From positions 179,720,198-179,784,197 of the forward strand of contig BTPG01000005.1 in assembly GCA_036245525.1 (NCBI GenBank): a stretch of DNA of 64,000 nucleotides, given 5' to 3'. The first letter of the stretch is position 1; every line of letters begins with the position of its first letter. The position numbers were made by a program, and so were the translations under genes. The DNA is from Semisulcospira habei (taxonomy: Eukaryota > Mollusca > Gastropoda > Semisulcospiridae). The notes beneath the pieces are model-generated. The model did no database searches. It was not told the origin of the DNA and worked only from the letters and a program-made list of their open reading frames with translations. Below are positions 54,259 to 63,815 of the stretch, in pieces.

Positions 54259-54982
54259 ACGCAAATGTCCCTCAGTGCGTAGTCGTGTCTGACTTCGCAG
54301 TCACGCAAATGCCACTCAGTGCGTAGTCGTGTCTGACTTCGCAGTCACGCAAATGCCACTCAGTGCGTAGTCGTGTCTGACTTCGCAGTCACGCAAATGC
54401 CACTCAGTGCGTAGTCGTAGTCACGCAAATGTCACTCACTCAGTGCGTAGTGGTGTCTGACTTCGCAGTCACGCAAATGCCACTCAGTGCGTAGTCGTAG
54501 TCACGCAAATGCCACTCAGTGCGTAGTCGTGTCTGACTTCGCAGTCCCGCAAATGCCACTCAGTGCGTAGTCGTGTCTGACTTCGTAGTCACGCAAATGC
54601 CACTCAGTGCGTAGTCGTGTCTGACTTCGCAGTCACGCAAATGCCACTCAGTGCGTAGTCGTGTCTGACTTCGCAGTCACGCAAATGCCACTCAGTGCGT
54701 AGTCGCAGTCACGCAAATGTCACTCAGTGCGTAATCGTGTCTGACTTCGCAGTCACGCAAATGCCACTCAGTGCGTAGTCGTAGTCACGCAAATGTCACT
54801 CAGTGCGTAGTCGTGTCTGACTTCGCAGTCACGCAAATGCCACTCAGTGCGTAGTCGTAGTCACGCAAATGTCACTCAGTGCGTAGTCGTGTCTGACTTC
54901 GCAGTCACGCAAATGCTACTCAGTGCGTAGTCGTAGTCACGCAAATGTCACTAAGTGCGTAGTCGTGTCTGACTTCGCAGTT
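54259..54982 (+). repeat. 18-unit satellite-like array, 44 and 32 bp units
   Basis: Each unit begins ACGCAAATGYCACTCAGTGC. Long units add GTGTCTGACTTCGCAGTC; short units add only GTAGTC. Long and short units alternate in the 3' third. Confidence 0.93.
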
Positions 54983-55291
54983 CGTGATCACTGACAGTGA
55001 AGAGGTTAAGGCGAATCGTGTCGTCATCTATGTTCCCCGGACAGTATAGAGACCATGACGGGGTCGGGTGGATCTGAAACCATTCAACTACTTTGAATCA
55101 GACAGTAAATCATTTCACCTGCTAGATACCATGATTTGTGCAAGAGCAGCGGCTCACGAGAAGCTATGCCTTTCTCTAGAGAATTAAATCCCATGTACAT
55201 CAGTGCCTCACAGTGCTGTGTCGTAAGAACCAAGCTATCAAACCTATCTGTTGTTGACTTCGCATCCAAACCCAAGACCTTTCGTCTGTAG
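54983..55291. other. no gene; B-like fragment at 55139-55180
   Basis: CACTGACAGTGAAGAGGTTAA (about 54990-55010) is a B right terminus. GCAAGAGCAGCGGCTCACGAG follows. Otherwise unassigned. Confidence 0.45.
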
Positions 55292-55357
55292 GCAAGAGAC
55301 ACATAGCCTCGTGCGTCTCTGCAGCAGTAAGGGGCTCACGAGGGTCTATCCTTTTGC
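55292..55357. repeat. degenerate B core
   Basis: GCAAGAGACACATAGCCTCG / CGAGGGTCTATCCTTTTGC around GCAGCAGTAAGGGGC. Confidence 0.55.
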
Positions 55358-55529
55358 TGTACATGTGCAAGGATGACACCCATTCGCATCTGTTTCTTTG
55401 ACGAATTGGTCATATGGACAGAAAAATCAATTCCAGCAACCCACGTCAGTGTGATGGAGCCTGACCAGCATTAGGCGTAGACAGAGTGGATGAAGCAAGA
55501 GTTAATATCTGTCATCCAGAATTAGACTG

Positions 55530-55646
55530 TTAACTCATTCACAGGCACCCCACATCAGTAGCTGCGAAAGTGTCGTATAGCGTTGCCGGAGGCAAACCTG
55601 TACGACACTTCTGCAGCTAATGATGAGGGACACCTTGAATGGGTTA
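55530..55646. mobile_element. H hairpin element, TTAA-bounded
   Basis: TTAACTCATTCACAGG / CCTTGAATGGGTTAA ends, inner TAGCTGCGAAAGTGTCGTA / TACGACACTTCTGCAGCTA. A fragment of the same family is at about 41980-42058. Confidence 0.75.
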
Positions 55647-56650
55647 AGCCGTTCAAAATGACATAAAATGACCGTGATAGTTAAAGTCCCATTACGCGTA
55701 AACATGAAGACACATTTCAGCGCCATTTGTGTTTATTAAGCCTTGTTGACCTCCTAGTCAAATTTAACAGCAGCTGGGACACGCAGAAAAAAAGCGCACG
55801 CGTAATCGCGCTTATTTATTCTGCGCAGCCGTTAGCCTGTCAATCTATTTTTAGCTGTTTCACATGCTGAAAGCATTACATTTATAGTACGAATTAGAGT
55901 CATTGTCAAATTACTTGAGATAAAGACGACGTGTGCTGTACTGGATCGTCCTGTGTCTAAATAAACCATAATTAGACCTGTGTGTGACGTTTTGTAACCA
56001 TTTGCTACAGAAGTGTATCTTTGAACAGTTATGGTGGTAGTGGGCCTTTAATGGGTGTCGTAAAGCTATTCTGGCACCAATTTTGAACTATCATAGTGGA
56101 TATTTTTTTCTTTTTTATTATCCGTGTCAAATGTTATTTATTGCTTTGATTCTATAGGTACAGTAGCTGTTGCAAGGACAGGTTATGTAAGAAGGACCTG
56201 CATGCAAGTAACATATTTTCTTGCAAATAGAATCAGTCAAAAAATTATTATAATCTTAAACTTGTATACTGTGGTCTTTAGAGCAAACTCCCAAATTTGA
56301 GAATTTTATTATACCACTGGTCTCAACGTATTAAGTATAGCAGGGCCCCACTAAGCACGGTGAAAGAACTGGATCCAATGGTTTTGTGATTTGTTAAAAA
56401 TTAGAATGTACATTCAGGATTAATTGTAATATTCATGAGGTGAATGTCTGAAGAAACCTCTCTTTTGAGTTGTGACTTTCAGACTGTGTGCAGGTCACTG
56501 CAGGGCACAAATCCAAAAGAGATGTCGAATTTTGGAATAACAACGACAACCAAAAAAACATTGCAAAGAATGACGCAGAAAAAGTGTTAATGTCATAGCA
56601 ACCCAAACAACGAGGCGAAGGTCTCAAGAAGCCTCCCTTTCGCTCGCTCA
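55647..56650. other. no gene; A1 fragment
   Basis: GGGTGTCGTAAAGCTATTC and TGGCACCAATTTTGAAC at 56045-56090 are an A1 right arm. Elsewhere A/T-rich sequence with no recognisable gene. Confidence 0.45.
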
Positions 56651-56742
56651 TTAACTCTTTGGCTGTCGGTAGCGGTTATTATCGCGATGATTCCTTCAGG
56701 AATCATCGCGACAATAACCGCTACCGACAGCCAAAGGGTTAA
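56651..56742. mobile_element. E element, full length, near-perfect
   Basis: TTAACTCTTTGGCTGTCGG / CCGACAGCCAAAGGGTTAA with GATGATTCCTTCAGGAATCATC at the centre (compare positions for the full arms). GGTTATT/AATAACC is paired where other copies have GCTTTTT/AAAAAGC. Confidence 0.85.
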
Positions 56743-56916
56743 GAATGGGCAATAGGCAGTCACGCTCAACCGAAGGTCGTCATGCAATGGTTTTGTTGAG
56801 ACGTGTACTCTAACATGATTCACTCTTGTTTCTTGCAGCTTTTAGTCGTCTGCATGGAGGTCGCCGGAGGACGTGGCCCCCAAGATTGAATTAGCTACAA
56901 CTATTTGGTCACTCTA

Positions 56917-56965
56917 CCCAGTACGTGAAAGGTCCTCGGGTCCGAGGACCGATTGCTGACTGGGT
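56917..56965. repeat. minimal D palindrome
   Basis: ACCCAGTACGTGAAAGG, GGTCCTCGGGTCCGAGGACC, GCTGACTGGGT. The family ends are kept with a much shortened centre. Confidence 0.65.
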
Positions 56966-57025
56966 GGACACTCTAATAGCAGTCATCTTCCATGCTACAG
57001 TAGGTCGCACATGCGCCTGCTGGCA

Positions 57026-57245
57026 AAGAGAGAATAATGATAATGTTTGGGTGTTTAGAGGGTCAACTCACTTGAGACCAACTAAAGAGAAGATAATGGT
57101 AATGTGTGGGTCTTTAGGAGGCTGATTATCAATGCGAGACGAAATAAAGACAGGATAATGATAAACTGTGTGTGTTGAGAGGGGATTAACTCTCGCGAGA
57201 CTATGTGCAGACAACGTAATGAAAAGATATGATGTTTAAAGGGTT
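57026..57245 (+). repeat. diverged tandem repeat, about 62 bp x3.5
   Basis: GATAATGRTAATGTGTGGGT, then TTTAGAGGG and CGAGAC blocks recur three to four times with heavy divergence, ending AAAGGGTTAACC. Confidence 0.6.
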
Positions 57246-57534
57246 AACCTTTACTTGCTGGCGTTCCAACGACGACATTCCATATGAGCTATAAATACAG
57301 TATTCCCTTTCCAGCAAATTATGCAAATGCGGACACTCACGAGGAGGCCCCATGGAACTATGGCATAAAATGTAATCAACAGTGACTCGGGTATACCATT
57401 TGCAGTGACACGGACACATCATTTACAGCGTCTGGCGGGCAAGGGATTTAAAAAAAAAAGAAGAAGAAAATTCCGTAAAAGAAATAGACTAAAAAAAAAT
57501 TTAAAAAAAACACGCACTTGTCAGTTCTAGGCGT
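57246..57534. other. no gene recognised
   Basis: Ends in A-rich sequence (57450-57510). No element identified. Confidence 0.45.
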
Positions 57535-57600
57535 GTTTATTTCTTTGTTGGGATTCTCTTTGCATTCAACACGCTTGTCTGTCACTTTTTTGGTCTGGGT
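57535..57600 (+). repeat. Penelope/retrozyme-like unit, 3' end
   Basis: CGTGTTTATTTCTTTGTTGG ... CTGTCACTTTTTTGG and TCTGGGTT: the last ~65 bases, diverged. Confidence 0.6.
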
Positions 57601-57637
57601 TAAGGCTTGACTTGTAAACCGCACTTAGATAGTATTG

Positions 57638-57901
57638 GTGAGGTTTCGTTTGAACGAACGACTTTCGGCAACGAACGAGAGCGAAATCATGGCGGATAAT
57701 CTGCTTGGGCCATAAGCATAAATAAGACTCCAAGCACCTCCAAGAGGCATAGATCCTCATGAGCCCGGAGGGCTCATGAGGATCTATGCCTCTTGGAGAT
57801 GTTTGGAATGTTGACTATGCTTGTAGCACACGCTGGTTACCCCCTGTAATATCGTTCTCGTTCGTTGTTGGGAGTCGTTTGTTGTAAACAAAACCTTGCT
57901 A
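57638..57901. mobile_element. C palindrome, full length
   Basis: GTGAGGTTTCGTTTGAACG / TTGTAAACAAAACCTTGC at the outer ends. Inner CCTCCAAGAGGCATAG / CTATGCCTCTTGGAGA around GAGCCCGGAGGGCTC. Confidence 0.82.
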
Positions 57902-58124
57902 GTTTTTGAAGAAATGTACGTCACTCGAGTACCGCAAGACCGCTCCGTCCATACAATGACATGCTTGCAATCCAAAGCTAGGCCATAACCTGTGGCATCA
58001 TCCGCGACGTGACTCCAAAGGGACCAATCACGGTGAAGGACAAGTAACTTCCGGTACCGGAAGCTATCTTTGCCGTTTTTTCTCTCTCTCTCTTTCTTTT
58101 TAACAGTCACAGATCTAAATACCG

Positions 58125-58385
58125 ATGGCCTCCTCCTTTTGATTGGATCGATCCCTACCAGCAAGACAGAGATCATCACGAGTCCTTGCAAGTTGCATAG
58201 ACTCGTGATGATCATTGTATCCGTCACAGACAAAACAGGTTATTTTTCAACTGTTAGCAATATTCGCAATACCGATGAGCTCATTGTTCTGACTGGATCG
58301 AGCCCTGCGCCGGCAAGAGGTAAAGATTCTCACGAGCCCTTTCAATTCCAGGGGCCTATGAGGATCTGTGTCTCTTGGCTATAAG
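58125..58385 (+). repeat. two tandem B-like hairpins with shared flanks
   Basis: AATACCGATG...GGATCGATCCCT...GCAAGACAGAGATCATCACG and AATACCGATG...GGATCGAGCCCT...GCAAGAGGTAAAGATTCTCACG repeat at about 155-base spacing, each followed by its right arm. Confidence 0.6.
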
Positions 58386-58751
58386 TACGAAACAGGCAAA
58401 TCAGTACTAGAATAACACTGCTAGAATAATTCAGAATGCTTCTCCGCGAAATATTTCATTCGACGTTTTCTTTTTCATGAGAACCCATGGCCATTGCAAA
58501 GAAATGAACGGGCTCTGCTAAAGCAGGCAGGCCAATAGTGACTGGCATCAGGCAGGCGAATTTTGAATCCATCATCTCAAAATATTTCAGTCTATATTCA
58601 GTAATGTTTACATAGCGTCTGCGGTATATATCATAATATTTGCACATACGGTGAGGGCTGAGGTGAAGGAGGGGGGGGGGGGAGGCAGAAAAAAAAAGTC
58701 AAAATATAAAACTGTCGGCGTAAACCGCTACGCCGGCCCTTCGCGAATATT
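58386..58751. other. no gene recognised
   Basis: Includes a G run at 58669-58682. Otherwise unassigned. Confidence 0.45.
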
Positions 58752-58969
58752 TTTAACCCGTTCAGTGCCAAATGATGCAGATTGTGTTTCTGCAGTCTTC
58801 GTTAATTTAAAAACAAAACACCCTAGCTGTCAAAGGAACATGGATACAAAGTGGTGCCAGCAAGAGGCATAGATCCTCATGAGCCCCCCGCAATTGCAGG
58901 GCTCATGAGGATCTATACCTCTTGCAGCTGGGTGGCGTTCACATTTTTTCTCGGCGGTGAAGGGGTTAG
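58752..58969. mobile_element. B element, reverse orientation, full length
   Basis: TTAACCCGTTCAGTGCC at the left, CTCGGCGGTGAAGGGGTTA at the right. Core GCAAGAGGCATAGATCC / GGATCTATACCTCTTGC (58860-58925). Confidence 0.82.
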
Positions 58970-59276
58970 CACCAGCATGCTTCGCGGCGACCCAAACACG
59001 AACAAAGATTTTATTTCGCGCGGAAAATGGCCGATGCTTTTCAGAAATTCAGCCCAGTTGTTGCAGCCCGGTTCTCCGCAGTCGAAGGAGATCATCAAGC
59101 GTTCGTCTACAAAGTAGTATATTTGTAGTAAACACAGGAAGCTGCAGCAACATGGAGACAGGGAAAATCAATTTTATTACTGCACTCTCTGCGTAAACGC
59201 TAGCGCATAAAACAGACGCAACGTAGCCCACGTACAACAACTTTAATCTGCTGAACTGCTGGAGGTGATCTGTTCA

Positions 59277-59342
59277 GCAAGAGACATAGATTCTCATGAG
59301 CCCCTGCGGATGCAGGGGCTCATGAGAATCTATGTCTCTTGC
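59277..59342. repeat. B core, perfect arms with two paired changes
   Basis: GCAAGAGACATAGATTCTC pairs exactly with GAGAATCTATGTCTCTTGC. GACAT/ATGTC and ATTCTC/GAGAAT differ from consensus in both arms. Perfect over 31 bases each side. Confidence 0.85.
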
Positions 59343-59535
59343 GCATGGAGTGGATTAGACCTGCGTTTAAACAACAAAACGCATCACAAAACAGAACACA
59401 ACAAACCACTGCGGAAAATGCTATCCAACCGAGGATTGTCGCTAATTCTTGCCCTTCCAGAGTCATTCCCGTTTATTTTTTATCACGTTTTATCCCATGA
59501 TAATGCGTGTCGCTATTTGACGAAAAACAGCAATT

Positions 59536-59635
59536 TCATTTTGGAAAACAGCGAGATTTCCATTGTTATACAATGAAAATCTGGTTTTTCAAAACAAAAC
59601 AAACAAACAACAACAACAAAAAAATGGACGTGATG
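59536..59635. repeat. G-family hairpin, right arm interrupted
   Basis: TTTCATTTTGGAAAACAGCG and GAGATTTCCATTGTTATAC, then AATGAAAATCTGG. CAAACAAACAACAA separates the last AAAATGGACGTGATGGG. Confidence 0.6.
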
Positions 59636-59930
59636 GGTTTTTGTGTGTGTGCTAAATAAAGGCAAAATGATCGAGTCCATCTATGACAGTTTATTATGCG
59701 TATCTGATTAGCTCGGTGCATGTACTTGTATAGACATTTAATCGGACACTTTCCTTGAGCTGTCAAAGGTGAAGTCAAGGTGGACAGTAAAACAACAGTT
59801 TAAGCTATCACTGCAGTCACATTTTGGTCTGATGGCCCTAAAAACGAAAATAAACGTCTGCCCTATTCTGGGAAAAAAAAATGCAAAAAAGAAATGTCCT
59901 TTTTGGGTGAAAAGCAAGTTTTCAATGTTT
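59636..59930. other. no gene recognised
   Basis: Unassigned A/T-rich sequence. Confidence 0.4.
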
Positions 59931-60145
59931 ATGCCTTCACTGCCGAGAAAAAATATTAACACCATCCAACTTTGCAAGAGGTATAGATCCTCATGGATCC
60001 CGCAAATGCGGGGGTTCATGAAGATCAATGCCTCTTGATGAGATCAATTTGTGTGCAATTCCCTTAGACGGTTGTGGCTTGTAGTCGCTGAATGAACAGA
60101 GATTTATGGAACAAAATATGCGCCCAGTGGCAGGGACAGGTTATC
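59931..60145. mobile_element. B element
   Basis: TATGCCTTCACTGCCGAG / CAGTGGCAGGGACAGGTTA. Core GCAAGAGGTATAGATCC / GATCAATGCCTCTTG. Confidence 0.72.
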
Positions 60146-60373
60146 TAAAAAAAGCGGACATTCTGGCTGTGGCCCATGTAAGACAGAAATAGATCGACAG
60201 CAAAAGTAGTGCACGTCAGTATTAGGCTGTATCATTCAAAAACGTGACTTTTTGGGGGCGGTGGCACAAAGAATACCCCTTTCGTTAACGGAGTCAACAT
60301 CGATAATTTTAAGGTTGACGTATGGCAAATTAAACCGCGAGCTTTTGACAGCGCCGTGCCTTATGTCCTGACA

Positions 60374-60521
60374 AGGCAAAAGACAGTAATTAAGTCCATT
60401 TTGTGGAAAGCAAGATTTGAGGGCAAAAGACAGCGTGTCTAATTTTGTGACGAGAAAGGTTTTCGTTTTAATGTAAAGTGAATCTCGCTTTTCATCAAAT
60501 TAAACATACTGTCTCTTGCCT
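60374..60521. mobile_element. G-family hairpin, largest copy
   Basis: GGCAAAAGACAGTAATTAAG / AACATACTGTCTCTTGCC ends, with an inner second GGCAAAAGACAGCGTGTC, so one arm is partly duplicated. Confidence 0.65.
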
Positions 60522-60663
60522 TCACACGACTAGACCAACATTGTGCAAACACATGTATTTACCAGCAAATGAGGCCTGTGGTTTGCTAAAAAAAAGCAAA
60601 AAAAAAAAAACAAACCTGAATTTATTTACCAGCTGATCAAATGGCGCCTGTCATAGCTAAGTA

Positions 60664-60761
60664 TAATGTTCGCTCTTTCGCAGTCGGTAGCGCTTTTTTG
60701 TCGCAATGATTTTTTCAGAAATCATCGCGACAAAAAGCCCTACCGATCCGCCATAGGGTTG
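60664..60761. mobile_element. E element
   Basis: GTTCGCTCTTTCGCAGTCGG / CCGATCCGCCATAGGGTTG ends with GTCGCAATGATT / AATCATCGCGAC inside. Confidence 0.72.
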
Positions 60762-60925
60762 ACGTTTGATTCGCTCGGCGAGCCTTTTCGTTGCTCTCCC
60801 TGCACGGCGAGCTGATCCATCTCCCAAGACACAAGTTGTAATTCCGTAAATATGCACGCAGTAGTAGTAGCAGCAGTAGTAGTAACGGAAGTAGCACAAA
60901 GAAGTAACGGAAGTAGCACTAGTAT

Positions 60926-62180
60926 TAACCCAGTCCCTGCAGTGGACGCAGATTATGTTTAGTCTGTGTCAATTCAACGCCAAAGACTGTGGCGGATCCC
61001 GGGGGTGGGGGGTGGGGTGGGGGTGGGGGCAGGGGGCCCTGCCCCCCCCCCCCACTCGCCCCGTCAACCCTGACAATTATTTTTTTTTAAGGTGATGGAG
61101 GGTTGGTTAGAGTTTTATGGGATTTTTTTTTAAAGTGGATGGTTGGTTAGTTTTTATTGTTTTGTTTTTTAAGTGGTGTTTGGTTGGTTGCTGGGTGAGA
61201 TTTCTTTTCATCACGGTAAGTAGTCTTCTTAACCTTTCTTGTCCTCACTTACGTACTGAATCAGTGGGTGGGCCTAATGTGTCGAGATTAGTCAAACAAC
61301 CTCAGTTCGCACAAAAAGCGCGACCCGTCATAGTCTTTCAACCAGAAACAGACAGTGTCAAATGACCCCGCAAAACAAAGGGGCCCATGAAAAGTAGTAT
61401 CTCTCACTGTGCGATATCAACAGCATCGCATCCTCACTCCGAGTCAGCCATATGATGTAAGTCCTTGAGTGTTAGTCCACCCCAATAAAAATTGTGGGTG
61501 AGAATTCAGTCCCTGTTGACATAAGGCTACACAGTAGAACCATAGAGTTTCATGCGCCCCTGCAGGCAAAGGGGCTCCTGAAAAGCTATACATTTTGATG
61601 TGCTATACACATGTACCATCCTCAGACTGAGGCAGTCATCTGAGGATATGCTTACGACTGATGACACGCCTAGCTGAGGCAATTGTCCAAATAAAAAGCA
61701 AGAGGTCGGCTTATGGCTGCGGGTAGACCGTCTGGTGTCACCTGTTAATCGGATAATTGACCCCGACTGCTGATACAGCGGAGTCTGGTTAAGGATCATT
61801 GAACTTCCCCGGCCGTCTTTGTCCGCGGCGAGACTAAAATAACAGATGCCTTACACAACAGTCTTACGTCTTTATGTCAGTTCCGGTTCAAGTTAGTTTA
61901 GCCTTTTGATGGGGCCGCGGGGAGGGGCGCAGAGGGGGAGGGGGGAGGGGGGAGGGGGGAGGGGGAGGGGTGTTCGTCGGCGGCGAATTTGCCCTCCCCC
62001 CCCCCCCAGTCAGGACCCCCTGGATCCGCCCCTGAAAGAGACCTAGATGTACTAGAAACATGTACGCAAAGTGGTGTCAGCAAGAGGCACAGATCTTCAT
62101 GAGACCCCGCAACTGTGAAGGTCTATGTCTCTTGCAGCTGGACCGTCAGTGTCCACGTTTCCTTGCAGTGAAGGGGTTGT
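60926..62180. mobile_element. B element split by a 1.05-kb insertion
   Basis: TTAACCCAGTCCCTGCAGTGG ... CAACGCCAAAGA (to 60986) continues after the insertion as GACCTAG ... GTGGTGTCAGCAAGAGGC and ends CTTGCAGTGAAGGGGTTG. Core remnant at 62081-62136. Confidence 0.68.
60987..62034. mobile_element. GGCGGATCC-ended DNA element, 5-bp TSD
   Basis: CTGTGGCGGATCCCGGGGG at the left and CCCCCTGGATCCGCCCCTG at the right, flanked by AAAGA (60982-60986 and 62035-62039). G/C-rich ends, T-rich GGTTGGTTAG repeats near 61090-61190 and a degenerate B core near 61533-61600. No transposase. Confidence 0.62.
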
Positions 62181-62192
62181 TATGTTTATTCT

Positions 62193-62334
62193 TTAACCCA
62201 TTCAGCCTTGACGCACTACAACAGGAGATAGGTCGACCATGATAATTCAAGGGCAGTGCCAGATTAGCTTGGCGCCGACATGCGCCTAGCTAATCTGGCA
62301 CTGCCCTTGAATTATCATGGGCAGAATGAGTTAA
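62193..62334. mobile_element. A2 element
   Basis: TTAACCCATTCAGCCTTG / GGGCAGAATGAGTTAA. Core GGGCAGTGCCAGATTAGC / GCTAATCTGGCACTGCCC, the GCAGTGCC/GGCACTGC variant in both arms. Confidence 0.82.
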
Positions 62335-62441
62335 TCTGTTGGCTGTCGGTAGCGCTTCTAGTCGAGGAGATTGTTACACACGATTGTTACACACGATTGT
62401 TACACACGACAAAAAGCGCGACTCTGACAGTCACAGGGCTG
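62331..62441. mobile_element. E element sharing TTAA with A2
   Basis: TTAATCTGTTGGCTGTCGG / CTGACAGTCACAGGGCTGA. A 13-base ATTGTTACACACG repeat (x3) sits in the loop. Confidence 0.7.
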
Positions 62442-63036
62442 ATAGACCATCATAAGCCAGCGTTTTTTGACAAGGAAAATAAAAGATCTGTCGTCCTGCA
62501 AAAGAGGTCGGGGTTGAAGCCAGGAAACAAACAGTCCTTGGGACACTTTGCCCAAAGGGAAGTCACGAGTGCTTTCTCGAGTCATCACGGCTGATCCATC
62601 CAGCTTTGGATAATCGCACGTAATGCTCAGCAGATGTACAGAGTAGAACACGGAATGACAGCCAGTCAGTTGGCTTCAAAAATACGAGGCCGTGAAAAGG
62701 ATAACAATAATCCTGACTGCCCATCCGACCAGCAGACAGGGCTCTCCGGAGAACGGCCCGCCTGAAATCGTCACTCCTGCGCATCGTGACGAAATCGATT
62801 ACTCCCGTTTAGCCCTTCAAGCCTCCCCCCCCCCCCCACTTCCACCCCCACGCACATCCTCCGCCCTCTCATCTTTCCCACCTCCACCCCCCGCCCCTAC
62901 CCCCCCCCCCCGCCACCCCACCCTCAGCACTAACCTCCAATACAACTCATCTTTCCCGCACCTCCCTTCTCTTCTTTTCCTGCATGCCAGCCACCATCAA
63001 CTCAGTTTACAATTCCTCAGTCAGCTAATTTCTTCT
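62442..63036. other. no gene; C-rich tracts
   Basis: C-rich low complexity at 62825-62930 makes a proline-rich frame. An A2-type GACTCATCACGGCTGATCC fragment is near 62578. Confidence 0.5.
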
Positions 63037-63102
63037 GCAAGAGGCATAGATTCTCGTGAGCCCCTGCTGTCGCAGGGGCTCACGAGAATCTATGCCTCTT
63101 GT
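63037..63102. repeat. B core with paired changes
   Basis: GCAAGAGGCATAGATTCTCG / CGAGAATCTATGCCTCTTG. ATTCTCGTG and CACGAGAAT replace ATCCTCATG and CATGAGGAT in both arms. Confidence 0.82.
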
Positions 63103-63599
63103 CTGCGAAGACCAGGCCTATTTACATCCTCCGACTGGCGATTCGGTAATTCTGGGGTGCCTATACAACTGATTACGGACAAATGGAATCCAAACTGGCA
63201 CGTACAATGTTGGCGGAGGAGACGACTTATTATATAATATGTATATTATTTTTTATGGCTATAGTTGCAACTGAGGTTTTTACCTCTCCCCTCAAAGGAC
63301 TGACCAACATAGACTGAATAATAATGTCCGGAAAACGGTTTTTTGTTTTCAAAGCAACAGCTGAAAAATGAACATCCGTGAAACCTATAGCAACTTCCTC
63401 GAGGCCGGAAAGGGAAAACAGTTTACAAAATCCCCTTTATAACTGTTCTTGTCAACTCTTACAATAATTCTACACATAAAAAAAACTAACTTACAACGAA
63501 CTAATCCAGGCAGTAAAGGGTTTATATATAACACAATATATCATTTATTATTGTTCTTAGCATGTCTTACAATAATGCTGGACAGTAGGGCTAACTTAA
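63103..63599. other. no gene or element recognised
   Basis: A/T-rich sequence. Short frames without similarity. Confidence 0.45.
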
Positions 63600-63815
63600 T
63601 TAACTCATTCTACCCCAAGACCGAAATCCCCACGGCTTTGCCGTTTGTTCTCTGAAGACTGCATTGCAGTGCAGGACACAGATCGACCATGATAGTTCAA
63701 GGGTGTTGCCAGAATAGCTTGGCGCCCATAGGCGCCAAGCTATTCTGGCATCACCCTTGAACTATCATGGTCGATCCTTATCTTGCCGTGGTGTGTCTGC
63801 GGTAGAATGAGTTAA
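63600..63815. mobile_element. A1 element, full length
   Basis: TTAACTCATTCTACCCC / TGCGGTAGAATGAGTTAA. Core GGTGTTGCCAGAATAGC / GCTATTCTGGCATCACC around GGCGCCCATAGGCGCC. Confidence 0.87.
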
